Below, one piece after another: positions 1 through 11,408 of a DNA stretch of 64,000 nt. The notes beneath the pieces are model-generated. The model saw only the letters and a list, made by a program, of their open reading frames with translations. It made no database searches and was not told the DNA's origin. A program made the position numbers and the translations under genes. The DNA lies in contig OX467092.1 in NCBI GenBank assembly GCA_950106755.1, forward strand, positions 10,602,001 to 10,666,000, given 5' to 3'. This stretch comes from Climacium dendroides (Eukaryota; Streptophyta; Bryopsida; Hypnales; Climaciaceae). Position 1 is the stretch's first letter. The number at the start of each line of letters is the position of its first letter.

Positions 1-15
1 GGTAGTGAAACTTGA

Positions 16-213
16 CTACAGAATGCACCCTCCTCTGGCTATGACCGTCACCAAGGCGAATCCAGCATTGGAGCGGTACCCGACATATTTGCAAGCGGGC
101 TTTCGGGAGGCGCTACAGACACAACAATGTCTTCAGGCAGCATGTCGCCAACTCATTCTCGTACCAGGTCCCTACCTCACAGTCTCAGCACCATGGTGGC
201 TTCAACATGGTAA
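16..213 (+). CDS. Possible 3'-terminal exon of an unidentified gene (partial, 5' part outside window)
   Basis: A GC-richer stretch at the left edge stays open after a possible acceptor (ttgactacag) and reads as a Ser/Gly/Thr/Pro-rich C-terminus ending ...VASTW then TAA at 211-213. The composition contrasts with the AT-rich DNA after it and resembles a disordered protein tail. A second frame, open from about 60 and closing at TGA 269-271, also looks protein-like in its last part (...GGFNMVTTDS...). The true frame is therefore uncertain, and a frameshift or alternative end is possible. No domain is visible and I do not recognise the product. It could also be chance. Confidence 0.3.
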   Translation, partial: LQNAPSSGYDRHQGESSIGAVPDIFASGLSGGATDTTMSSGSMSPTHSRTRSLPHSLSTMVASTW

Positions 214-2544
214 CAACAGACAGTATATCACAGGACACAATTCACATGGCAAACCCTAATCTGATCATTTGACTGATTCTTTGGCTCAGCAAGGGCTAGG
301 AGTATTTTCCAATCTATTCTGAAAAAGAAATAAGAGGGTTTTTCAACCCTCAAACTACATCTGGTCGCAGTTCCAACATTGGAATGCAACCATGTAAAAT
401 TTTATTCTTGGACTGTTCAGCTCCTTCGTGTGATGATTAGAGTAGCTCATTCATTCTCCATGCAAATTGCTGCTGAGGATGTGAATTCATTTGTTAGTTC
501 CCATTGTGGTGTGCCACGGTGGTATTTTGCATATATTATTCTTTGGTAGACAGACAACCGATTCTTTCTCTTGCGCATTGCAAGAGGCTCCTAAGCAATT
601 CCTGAAATTGCAAGCTTTCGGAAAAGTGGCTGGGTTGCACTTTCCTTGTAAGTGATGTAGACATGCCTACATAAAAAATAAAAATAAAAAATTGTATCTC
701 AACTGACGGTTCCCTTATCGTGTCTCCATTATTTTGTATTATTGCCTCGTGAAATCTTGTCCGATTCACTGCAACCCTTTTGAAATCTTTGTTTCTTGTC
801 GAGTGATTACCTACTACGGTCACTGGTTTTGGTACATTACATGGACAATGATTCAATGGCCTTCAGGGTGGAGTTGTTCTTACATCATTTCTAGATTGTG
901 GACTTCTGAATCTGATTCATCGATTTGGCTTCTGAGTTTAACTGTAAACAAACAATCCGTTAGAGCATCCCAAGGCAGACTCAGCAGATTGGGACGGCCA
1001 CTGGGCACTTGCAGTGCGACCGGGCCTGCCCACACCTCTTTTGCCCCACGGCTGACGCGCCAAGTGAAGTTTACATACTGATGAATTTTTCTTGCTTGTG
1101 AATAGAAATATGAGAATTTCTACTGTGAAACCACTGAGATCTGTATCACATAGCTCCACAAGCATCTCGACCTTAATCTCTCAGTTTACAGATGAGAAGT
1201 GAATCTCTTTATATACATATGGGGTGGTAGGGGGTGGTAGGAGGTAGAACAATCCCTATGAGATGTGTTAATTTTAGTACGAGCACTCAAACTCTTACTA
1301 TTTCTAATGAACATATCCCACATGGATTATTCTACCTCCTATCACCCATGTGGATATAAGGAGCTCCTCTTCGAACCAATTATTAAATGAAAAGTTGTAC
1401 GTCCGTAACTCCGTATCCTATTTATTTTGGGGTACAAGCAAAGGATACTTTAATGTAGATGAAATTGCCTGTGAGCGTTTCAATTGTTCCAGAAAAAATG
1501 AATTTAAAATGTGGTAGAGCTTGTCAGAACGCCAGGTAGGGGTCGGTACCTCGGACTTGGGGTTGCGTGAAACTCATTACTTAGCCCTAGCAAGACCCCC
1601 AATTTGGCTGTCTGCTCAGCACATTTGGCCGTGGCCCGCCATATATAGATTGGCCTTCGCCTGCCTGCAGTGGGGAAACTCAGTGTCCGGGCCCGGGTTC
1701 ACCGGGTTTGCGCCACTCGTTGCACGAGTTGCCGTGCGGGTGCTCTTATAAACTTTAAGAAAGTCCTGAAAATTTGAATTGGAGTCTTTAAAAGGTACGT
1801 AATGGAAAAACACGTGGGGTCCGGATTTGGAAACAACCGAAACAATCATGCGACAAAAACTGGCAAAAATGGCAAAAACTAGTCACACGGCTGGATTTGG
1901 AAACAAACAAAAGAATCACACAGTTTTAAGACGCAAACGTGGGCAACACCTATTGCAAAGCTTTAGGGGCAGGGAATCACGCTGGGTTGGATTTGGAAAC
2001 AAATGAAAGATTTCCAATGCTGAAAATGCAAACTCTGGCAATCCCTACTTCCAATCTTGGCAAAACTTTGAAGTGCTCATAAGCATTTTCCATTGCTCAT
2101 CTCACATAAACCGAAATTAAGTTTCTCATAAAAATCCCTCAAATACATTGCTGGAGAACCCCCAGTGCAATTTTTCATTGCAATTACACCAAGCTCACTC
2201 ATGAGCTATTTGCGTCTACACTTTGGCCTATACACAAGGATCGAGACCTAAGTCGCCATAACGTCGAATGTTTCCACAGGATATGGCCAGAGTCCAACAT
2301 TTTGCAGCCGTGCAAGACTCTTTAACGATACGCAAATAAGCAAATAAAGAGACCAGCATTCTACATCTATCTCAGCAAAGAAACCCCAGGTACCTGTTTG
2401 AGGTTGAAAACAGCAAACTAAAACTAGAGAGCTTCTGCTTCTGACAGCAATGACACAGCAAGAGGTTTGAAAGGGATTGAAGCATGGAAATGGAAATGGG
2501 AATGTACTGTACATACAGCAGCAGAATCAATTGAAACCACCGAA
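214..2544. other. Intergenic stretch, no gene seen
   Basis: The first few hundred bases could be the 3' untranslated region of the edge gene. Beyond that I see no conserved coding sequence. The stretch contains one long inverted repeat (about 1210-1365, listed separately), a GC-rich patch around 1600-1745, and three loosely repeated copies of the phrase GGATTTGGAAACAA at about 1823, 1892 and 1987, each followed by A-rich text. The rest is unremarkable AT-rich sequence. The 3' untranslated region of the transporter gene on the minus strand probably occupies the last few hundred bases. Confidence 0.5.
1210..1365. repeat. Inverted-repeat (foldback/MITE-like) unit
   Basis: The left arm carries GGTAGGAGGTAGAACAATCC (about 1237-1256). 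The right arm carries its near reverse complement, GGATTATTCTACCTCCTATC (about 1325-1344). Outer parts (atatacatatggggtgg / cccatgtggatata) also pair imperfectly. About 70 bases separate the inner arms. The size and form suit a small foldback MITE. No clean target duplication was found and no second copy was noticed in the window. Confidence 0.5.
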
Positions 2545-4163
2545 CTAACTATGGCGCCTTTTGAGAGGTCCCACCGGAAGCGTGAAGTAGCAATTATCAT
2601 GCGTCAAGATGCCAGCCAACCCCAGGTACCATGCGATGATGGCTGTGAAAATGCCGAAAAATCCACCGGCCTGCACTCACAATTGCAACGCAGAACAGCC
2701 TGGGTGTCAAGATCAAGCCTACTGCTCCGAGTATGGAGGCAATTTATGAAACACGACTCAAACTCTCATCAAGAGGTTATTACTTTGAGAGTACCAGTAC
2801 TTTGAGACACGATTCTGGGAGAAAGAATCGCAAAGGATTGAATACCCATGACATAAATCTCGTGACTGAAACCCTAAACTCATAGTCGATTCTGAACTAT
2901 TGCAAATATGCTCCAAACTTGCTGTGAAACTCTTGGACGCGGAACCAATGACTAAACGATCTATGCCTAATCTACTGCAATCTCATTGTAGAAGCTTTCA
3001 ACCTGTTGCTTTTGAAAACTTACAACATATTCTTCAAGAGGCAAAAACATCAGATTCGACTTGCAACATCTTTCACTACAATTTGTTAATTTGGTTAAAC
3101 AAATTCATCACGATGTGACCACGCGGAAGACACTGAAATGCTTCTATTGGCAATTTAAGGTGCCACTACCTTATTGGTCGCGACACATCATAAATCATTT
3201 GGTAGCGTTTCCATACTTTGCCTTAAAACTCGTGCTCTATTTTGAACCTTTGTAAAAAGTGTTGCAACCTTGTTGCCAAACTCTTGGACCACCTGTAGAG
3301 GGGTGGTCTTTGAGCACCAATGAACCTGGTCTTATGTTTCCCATTCAAAACGAGGGCATTCGATAATCATACTTATCCCTTACAAAATTCGCCCTTGGCT
3401 GCGAAGGCAATGGTTACAGTCACAGCAAAAGTGCTCCAAACTTGTTGCCAGACTCTTCGGCACGAGACCAATGCCATTGCAATCGCAAACAATCGCAAAC
3501 ATTCCAAACCCCTCAACAGATTTCTCGAAGTCATTCCAAAACTGTTTGCCCAACCATTGCAATCCCAGGCTCCTACTGAAGAGAATGTTCGTGAAGACAG
3601 GGTCCCCAATCAAGCGTGCTTACCCGTTTGACGCGAAGTCCACCATTCCCCTTATACTCCGCCACAGTGAGCAACAAAAACGTCACCGTCAGAAACGCAA
3701 ACAACGCACTCAACGCCACATTCGTCCTCAGCGTCCCGAGCCACATCATCGCCGTGAAAATCGTCCACCCCAACAGAAACACCGCCACCGCTGGCGCGAC
3801 ATCCCTCTCATATCCCGTGCTGCTATACCCTTCCGCCACTCCGAACCACGGGATGAGAATAGCCGCGTAGGACAGCCAGAAACCGCCGTAGGACGCGAAC
3901 GCCGTGGCGCCGAACGTGTTGCCCGTTTTGAACTCCCACATGCCGGCGAGGAGCTGGGCCAAGCCACCGTAGAACATGGCTAAACCGGTGACGACGTTAG
4001 GAGGGGAGGAGACGGAGAGGCCAAAGATACCGGCGTTGTAGCAGGAGAGCACGAAGGTGGTGAGTGCGAAGGACATGAGGCCTAAGGGGGCGGGGTTGGC
4101 GATGGAGGGGACGTGGGGGTTGTGCTTGAGGGTTCCGCCGTTGGGGGCATGCTCCGTTGCCAT
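2545..4163 (-). CDS. GPR1/FUN34/YaaH-family acetate/ammonium transporter-like membrane protein, 2 exons
   Basis: Two exons on the minus strand: 4163-3624 (180 codons) and 2670-2545 (41 codons plus TAG). They are joined across a 953-base intron with donor CGG|gtaagc and acceptor gtgcag|GCC, phase 0, giving 221 residues, the usual size of the family. The protein has a short hydrophilic N-terminus, the family signature NPAPLG at residues 23-28, the conserved FYGGLAQLLAGMWEF stretch at 64-78 followed by GNTFGATAFASYGGFW (81-96), and about six hydrophobic helices. Exon 2 encodes the last helix (AGGFFGIFTAIIAWYLGLAG) and a short polar tail. The start at 4163 (MATEHAP...) is preferred over an upstream in-frame ATG at 4262 because family members begin shortly before NPAPLG. 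Members move acetate, succinate or ammonium across membranes in microbes; the plant role is unknown to me. The family looks absent from flowering plants, so it also bears on the likely host. Confidence 0.88.
2671..3623 (-). other. Intron of the acetate-transporter-like gene, with a triplicated phrase
   Basis: The intron contains three imperfect plus-strand copies of a roughly 40-base phrase beginning tgctccaaacttg and continuing through ctcttgga (about 2908, 3258 and 3430). Open frames here (for example around 3373-3609) do not continue the transporter and show no family features, so I treat them as chance. Confidence 0.6.
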
Positions 4164-5340
4164 GGCTGGTTCGAAATCTGCAACAGGATTGTTCGGGGTT
4201 CGAATTCGGAACAGAATTTGGGGTTGCAATCGATAGTCAAGGATCTCCGTAGGAATGGCCAATTCTCGAACGAGATCGCTGTCGTTAACACAGATACTTC
4301 GCTCTGATGTACCGAATTGTTGAAGCTACAGCACTTGGAATCACAGAGAAATCAGCTACGCTTGCGCCGAATTCTTAGCTCACTAGATCACAGCCCCCAC
4401 CACAGGAACTTCAGTCTCTACACAATCCGGTGCACCATACCAAACTGACAAAGTTGCAAACTCGGCTACGTACAGCACTCGACTCATCTACGCTTGCGCG
4501 CACCGAATTCCCTCGCTTGCTAGATACTTCAATCTCTACACAATCTCTACACAAATTCCCAAAGCTACAGCACTAGAAATCACAGCGAAATCATATAATT
4601 TTCTAGATTTATCGCAATAATACAGCCCCAACCACAAGTACTTCAACCTCTCCGTACACAATCCGCTGTGAGCACCAAATCGTCAACATTTACAGCACTT
4701 GAAATCACATCCGAATCACGCAACTTACTTACTTCAATCGCGACTTGAGAAGTACTTGCGACCGGGACTTGCAAGTATACTCCTTCAGATCGATTACAAC
4801 AAAACCACCACTAACTTACATCAGCTTAATTGATTTCCAAGTAATCATACAACACAGCTAGGACCCCATCGTTATAATATAACAGTCGTCACCTTCGTAC
4901 TTTGCCCACCCACCTATCGATCTAAGCTTCAAATCCGGTGTCCGACTACGCAATAATTCTTGCAAAGAGATGGAAGCTCTGACAGGCTCTGCAATTAACC
5001 GAATCACGTGGATGGTGTGTTGCAGAACTACCATAAGCGCGCGCTGCTCGAGAATTAGCTGCAAATTGAAGGTTAATGATCATGAGCTAGATTCAAGCAT
5101 TCTTTATGCTTCGATTTGCAATTGGTTCCTCGCTCGCTGTGTTGTGTCGATCGGAAGCTGCTTGTGGGGGTGGGAGGGGATGCACTTCCTTGGCGAATCG
5201 AATCATCAATCCATCGATTTAAGCTGCAGGTTAGTGGAGCTAGGTTGACAAATGCTTCATCTGGTGCGTGAACAGGGTTTTGTTTTGTTTTTCTGAAACA
5301 TACGGCCTTCAAGGACCGCAGACGACTCAACCAAGGCAAC
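4164..5340 (-). promoter_or_regulatory. 5' region of the acetate-transporter-like gene with degenerate tandem repeats
   Basis: The leader and putative promoter hold imperfect repeats of about 115-125 bases. Each contains a 'ctacagcact..aaatcaca' phrase followed by 'acttcaatctctacacaatcc'. Copies are seen at about 4321-4440, 4450-4560, 4562-4680 and 4690-4790. No convincing TATA box could be assigned. Small open frames at 4858-5339 on both strands do not look like genes. Confidence 0.4.
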
Positions 5341-5612
5341 CTTGCATAATATCCCAGTCAAACCAAGTGGAGGAACAAACCCCCTTCTCGTGCATCAGCA
5401 TGAAGAGCCCCACATGAGCTATGTCATCATGGGGAGTTGAATCGGGAACCTCAGAGGATTTCATCAGAAGTTCCTATCATTTGGTCATCATCTGGGGTAG
5501 TTTTAGGTCATTTTGGACCAAGGGTTTTATTTCATGTTGGATAATTGTCGAAAAAGAGTGTCGAAAAGAGCATCCTTTTTGGGTAAGGGACTTTGGGACT
5601 TTGGGTTGTGGC

Positions 5613-5639
5613 CACATCCAATTTGACAAATTGGATGTG
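5613..5639. repeat. Perfect 13+1+13 palindrome
   Basis: CACATCCAATTTG, one central A, then CAAATTGGATGTG: a perfect 13-base dyad. It stands about 55 bases left of the TTAA-bounded inverted pair. It could be a protein-binding dyad, a hairpin, or the end of a decayed foldback element; nothing here decides. Confidence 0.6.
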
Positions 5640-5692
5640 ACCTCCCTCTTCAATGTTCTTTGTTTAGTGCTTCCCTTTAACTTGTTGAAAAT

Positions 5693-6097
5693 TTAACCTT
5701 TAAACATTGACAAACAAGGACGTTTGGCGTTTGATGGATGATAGTAAGATCCTTCCAAGTAGGATGGAAGTGCAACTTTTCATCTTTGGAATTTTGTTAT
5801 GAAAAGCGGAGGTCTTCTATATTAGTTTGACTTCCAACGAATACTTTTGCAATTTTATAAGTGAATGATTCATATAGTAACCAAAGGGATGATTTCCGCG
5901 GTCACCAATTTTCATGACTGTGTGAATCATTGGCTTAGAAAATTGCAAAACCACTCATTGGAAGTCAAAGTACTATAGATGATGTCCCCTTTCCACACAA
6001 AATTTCGAGGATGAATAGTTGCACTTTTGTCCTACATGGAGAGATTCCTCTATCATCTATCGAACGCCAAACATCCACCTCGACGTTTAAGGATTAA
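5693..6097. repeat. TTAA-bounded repeat, inverted pair (imperfect ~400-base palindrome)
   Basis: Two copies of a roughly 0.2 kb unit face each other. The outer ends are TTAA|CCTTTAAACATTGAC at 5693 and CGACGTTTAAGGA|TTAA at 6094-6097. Corresponding inner blocks are the 'ccaagtaggatggaagtgcaac' / 'gttgcacttttgtcctacatgg' arms, then the 'gaggtcttct' and 'gatgatttcc' blocks. The inner ends have lost the TTAA boundary still present in the copy at 11409-11864, consistent with an inner deletion. Same family as the units at 11409, 18908, 29069 and 60640. Non-coding. Confidence 0.75.
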
Positions 6098-6326
6098 ATT
6101 GACGGTTTTAGGTGTTTCTACCGTAGATGATAAGCTTATACTCATAGTTTTCCTTTATGACACAAAATGTGTGATTCTTTGTACATGAAAACCATAACTG
6201 TACAGATGCTTGAAAAAAAGGGTTTAGCTTAATCCACTCTGCATTTAGTAGTACATGTTGTACATGACTTAAGGTTTATTCTCACTTGGTCTTAAAAAGT
6301 GTTGTTACTGTGATTTCAGGAACGAA

Positions 6327-8034
6327 CTAGTGGTTGGCACTTGCTATGCTATGCATTCATCATTAGAATTTTATTAGAATTTTTATGTATTAGATAGAAT
6401 GTTGAACAAAAATTTCAATAAATATTCAAATAAAAATTACTAAAATCTTCATATTCAAATGTACAATAGAAATGTATTGAATGATGAATGAAATATATGC
6501 AATGTTGAATACTGTAAAAGATACACATTTATTATAATGCATTTGAAATTTGACTCAATTGTTACAAACAATGGCAACCCCAAAACTTGATGAATTGAAA
6601 AGAAAAATTTGTAAATCTCAAAAACTTCGTGAACAACTTAATTGTTGTGAAATCCAAAATTGCTTCATTTGAATAAATTTCTCAAATCATTTGGTAGTAG
6701 TAATAGAATTTTGAAATTATAAAAGCTCAAAACTCACAAAAGCACAAAATCATAGAAGTGCAAAGAAGTGTAAAACCAAGAGAAGTAATGGAATTGCTAC
6801 CTCTATAATATCACCCTATGGGACCTCTTTAATATCATCTCAATTGCAACGACTACATTGTTTTTATAATATCACCCTTTGTAAAAGTGATATTACAAAA
6901 GTGATTGCAAACTACTGCTTTATTTCTGTAATATAACATTGTGTGAAAATATGATTTCTATGTATGCATGATTGAAAATATTTTTACAAAATATTAAAAA
7001 TAATTATTTTAAAGACTTATTGAAATCATTATCATGCATTCTATTCAAATATATCAAAATTTTACTAATATGTGATACAATGAATGCGTAGCATAGCAAG
7101 CATGAGCCCCTAGTATTAATGGTAGCATTTGTGATATTATAGAGGGGATTATGATTTTAGTAGTATGACTAGCAGTTGGCGCTTGCTATGCTACGCATTC
7201 ACCATTAGAATTTCATTAGAATTTCATTAGAATTTTTATATATTAGATAGAATGTAGAGCAAGAATTTCAATAAATCTTCAGATAAAAACTATTAAAATC
7301 TTCATATAATTTTTTGATAAATAAGTATATACTAAAATATAAAAAAATAGAAGTTTGATGAATGATGAATGAAATACATGCAATAATGAATACGGTAAAA
7401 CATACATATACATTAGAATGCATTAGAAATTTGACTCAATTGTTACAAACAATGGCAACTTAAATAGAAGAATTTAAAGGAAAAATTTGTAAATCTTAAA
7501 AGCTTCGTGAACAATTTAATTGTTGTGAAATCCAAAATCGGTTCAATCTAATAAATTTCTCAAATCATTTGGTAGTAGCAATAGAAAATTGAAATCAGAA
7601 GCTCAAAGCTCACAAAAGCACAAAATCATAGAAATGCAAAAGAAGTATAAAGTCAAGAATTGCTACCTTTATAATATCACCATATTGATCCTCTTTAATA
7701 TCACCTCAATTGCAACAACTATATTATTTCTATAATATCACCTTTTGTAAAAAGTGATATTACAGAGGTGATTGTGAACTGCTACTCTATTTCAATAATA
7801 TCACATTGTGTGAAAATATGATTTCTATGTATGCATGATTGAAAATATTTTTATAAAATATTTAAAATAATTTTTTTAAAACTTATCGAAATCATTATCA
7901 TGCATTCAATTCAAATATATCAGATTTTTACTAATATGTAATACAATAAATGCGTAGCATAGCAAGCACAAGCTCTTAGTATTAATAGTAGCATTTGTGA
8001 TATTACAAAGGGACTTATAATTTTAGTAGTATGA
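6327..8034. repeat. Tandem duplication of an ~840-base unit that itself has terminal inverted repeats
   Basis: Copy 1 is 6327-7168 and copy 2 is 7169-about 8034, clearly homologous along their length by eye but diverged. Each starts CTAG..GTTGGC.CTTGCTATGCTA.GCATTCA and about 0.79 kb later shows the inverse, GCGTAGCATAGCAAGC...CTAG (7110-7113) or a decayed form of it (about 7979). A shared tail of about 55 bases (tattaat.gtagcatttgtgatatta...) follows. The terminal inverted repeats indicate a non-autonomous DNA transposon. Duplication of the flank together with the element shows a segmental tandem copy rather than two insertions. No coding capacity. Confidence 0.75.
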
Positions 8035-8677
8035 CAAAGGGACTTATGATTTTAGTAGTATGATTTAGACCTACTTCTTCTTAACCGGATTCACACCGCA
8101 AACACCACCCCTAACACCAAGTGCGAACATACCTGTTAAGCACCTGGCAGTCATTCAGATTGCCCCTGCCAGTTTCGACACGTGGAACCTCTTCGAACTC
8201 CATTTACCTTTCTCCAGCCGGTCTTGGAATCTCCGACGACGTCACTCAACTGCGTTATCTGGCATGTGCTGAAAGTGGCGTCTTTCTGTAGGTTGTGACA
8301 AAGGCCCGGTTTGAATGAATATAAAAGTTATTTTCTCTTCAAGTTTTCACTTTCAAAAGAGGGAGAGAATTTACAACTCCAAAAAAAATCTATTTTAGTT
8401 ACTTTTTTAGGAGTATTGGGTTGGCGTGAATGAAGAGTCTATTCATTTGAGGTCCCACACAACACTTTTGAATTGGAAGTTACTTTCAACTTCTTTCTCC
8501 CCTCACACAGCTTCAAGAGTCAAAGTTGTGGTGGTTTGTTAGAGACATTGCGAGTTGCTTGTCACCAAGATGAAGAACGAAGAAAAAAAGGAATAATAAT
8601 TCTTGGCCATGTAAAGGGTGGCGTAAAATGAAGAGTTTGTTCATCTAAGGTCCCATGTTAGGGTTTTCATAGTGGGC

Positions 8678-8870
8678 GGATGTCCGGTTCGCCCGTCCGT
8701 CCGATTCGCCCGATAGGGCCTGGATGCTGTAGTCGGGGCGTGGACGGGATCGTCAGGGCGCGGTCAAGGCACGGACGGGATCGTCAAGGTGCAAAAATCT
8801 CAAAATTAAAGCCGTTTAGACCGTCCGTCCGTCTGTCCGGTTCGCCCGTCCGTCCGGTCTGGTTCCCATG
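8678..8870. repeat. GC-rich block with repeated gtccggttcgcccgtccgtccg and acgggatcgtcaagg phrases
   Basis: A sharply GC-rich patch in AT-rich surroundings. The phrase TCCGGTTCGCCCGTCCGTCCG occurs near both ends (about 8681 and 8835), and a GGACGGGATCGTCA phrase occurs twice between them (about 8743 and 8773). An open frame across it (8680-8934) is an Arg/Pro/Gly-rich by-product of the repeats and is not called as a gene. Confidence 0.6.
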
Positions 8871-10404
8871 TTGCACTATCGGAAGGACTGTAGTAAGGGT
8901 GATTGGTTCAATGACATTTGCACTTTCAAATTGAAACCCAATTGAGTCGTGATTGTAGATGGAGGTCACTGACTTCTGGAAGTATAAAATCACAAAGCTG
9001 GCTAATCATATTTGGGTATTAATAGGGGTGATTCTAAGAGCCTTCTCTTTTTGAAATCACAATCGAATATGCTTAGCTTGAAATATATTTCAAAACATGT
9101 CAAAATGTGATATTAGAGAGTGATGGTAGGGTGATTTTAGACGACTGTAGGGACTGAACAAACTCTACATTGACATTGTCGAATGTTAGAAGTTTTGGAA
9201 CCACTAAAAGTTGTTGTTCTTCTATTAATATCAAAAGGTAGAATGAACATTTCCTTACAAAGTGTGTCTTAAAAATTGAGATAATAAATTCAACACTAGG
9301 ACGTTGAAATTAGGACATGAATTTGAAAATCTAAACTTTAAACTCTTATCATTTTTGTAAATAATATCCAAACACCATTTAAGGAAGTTTAAATCAAATA
9401 TGCTCTCAATTTGTCTATGTGCAATTAGATAATTAGACCCATATAGTCGTGACTCTCAATGGATTTTGGTCAGAAACAACTCATCCTACCTTAACTAGGA
9501 AAAAGACTTGAATAAAGTCAACAAATAATCAACACTAATTGAAGTGGAACAACTATGAAATGCACAACTTGTGGCCTTCAACAATGATGCCCATTTCATA
9601 AAACATTGAGGCCTTAAAGTGCTTCAAAATATCTATACCTAAAGCAAGGCTAAAATTACAATCCATATTTATTTCTAAGAAATTCAACCATATGGTCTTT
9701 TATTTAACTTGTTCAAGGACATCTTCCCAAAATTTTAGAGTGAAAATCCACACTAATTGCAAGTTCAACTAGCCTAAACAAACTTCAAAAAGCGGGTATT
9801 TCTAGCCCTTCCTAAAGGTAAAGTTATATCTTTCAACATTTTGAAAATAAAAAAGCATGTGTTTGGAACGTGTGCAATTTATCCAATATGCTGAAAAATG
9901 AGTTGAGAATATACATAAAAAAAAATTTAACCAGAAAAGCTTTCATATTGATCCTTAAAAAAATTATAAAATGAAAAAGGGTATTTAATGAAAGAAAAAA
10001 ACTAAATTGCTAATAATTTTTACAAGGAATTGAGAATCATTAATTCCAATCATGATGATGTTCTAGTAAACTATGTGTATCCTTTTTTGTTTTTATTTGA
10101 AAAATTTTAATTTTCAAATTTAAAAAAAAAAACTTCATATAATTTTCCTACCTCCATTGCCTAGAACTCCCTATAACTTGCACTCCATTATTTTAAATTC
10201 AAATTAATCTTTTTTTAAGCTTCCTCCATAAACTAATAATTTGGATAAAAGCAAACCTTTCAAAACATCCATCATCCACCCAATGGATGATTGAGCGTTT
10301 AAGGTACATTGTCTACTCTTAAAGCAACCCTGTTCTAAAAGCATCCTCTAACTCAAAGGTACATTTTTCTTTCTTTAAGGTACGTTTCACAACAAGAGGG
10401 TCGT
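8871..10404. other. Gene-free stretch
   Basis: AT-rich, no open frame with protein character and no recognisable element boundary on either strand. Confidence 0.5.
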
Positions 10405-10600
10405 TTCTAAAAATCAATGCATTTCAACTTCAAAAATTTGTAACTAATTCCACAAAGGTCCAAAAAATATGAAACGACTTGGGTTAGATGTCCAAGCATC
10501 CCATTTTTCTTCCTACAAAAATTTCTTGAAAACTGTTTCAAGAAGTTTATAGCTTTTCCCCAAAATGCAACGAGCTCTTAAAAGGTTGCTTTTAACCTTG
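10405..10600 (+). repeat. Dispersed repeat P (fragment)
   Basis: Carries the shared text 'caacttcaaaaatttgtaactaattccacaaaggtccaaaaaatatgaaacgacttgggttagatg', also found at 20380 (opposite strand), 39955, 55940 and 62590. It ends at TTAACC (10592), where a fragment of the TTAA-bounded unit of 14673-15121 begins in reverse (shared phrase CACTCCGATGTCCAT). Non-coding. Confidence 0.6.
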
Positions 10601-11408
10601 GAGCACTCCGATGTCCATTTTTGGGACGATGAACAGATTGAAGTTCTTGTTTTTGTCTTGTTCCTACTTGGATGAAAGTCATCCTAATTTTTGGTGATAC
10701 TTTATCAAGTTCTTGTCTTATCAAATGGTTGGATTTGGTTTTGCTAGAATACAAATTTTTCTAAAATTAGAGATGTGAAAGTGTGTCAAGTGGTCAAACT
10801 TGCATTGACTCTAGTTCAAAACTAGATTTGCAAAAATGAGGGCATGGATGTAAAGAACACAAAATTTCAAAAAATCATCATGTGAAGAGAACCTCATTTC
10901 AAATCCATTCCAACAAAGTTTACTCAGAAAATGATAATATTTTGCTTGTAATCAAATTTTGAAAGAATTTTGAAATTTCCCTTTCAAAATTTATAGAAAA
11001 TTATTGATGATTGCATTGGTGAATCTAACCGTACGGATGGAGTGTAAAACTCAAAATCTACAACTTTCCTTTGTATATCACTTCTAAAATATTCTTCCAA
11101 ATAGCACTTTATAATGATTTTCTCCAAATCGTCAATTCTGGAGAAGAGTCCAGACGCTCCAGGGTTAAGAGCATGAATATTGGCTTGGATGGCAAGCAGA
11201 TGCAATGGTCCTTATCAAAAATCATTGTTCATGTTCGGCCCATTCCGTGTGATCCTTTTGTACACAATAATTAATTTGATTCATGTCATCTGAGTGTTTG
11301 TAAAGACTTACAATACCCATATCCATGTGGAAATCATGCCCTCCTCCACTTGCCTGAAATTGGTTCTTTGACCGTGAAACACCGGGCCTATAACCATGGA
11401 GATGGAGG

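Noticed and set aside
3373..3613. Minus-strand frames within the transporter intron
   Set aside because: They do not continue the transporter, whereas the exon at 2670-2545 supplies exactly the missing last helix in phase.
8680..8934. Arg/Pro/Gly-rich open frame
   Set aside because: Created by the GC-rich repeats; no homology or splice context.
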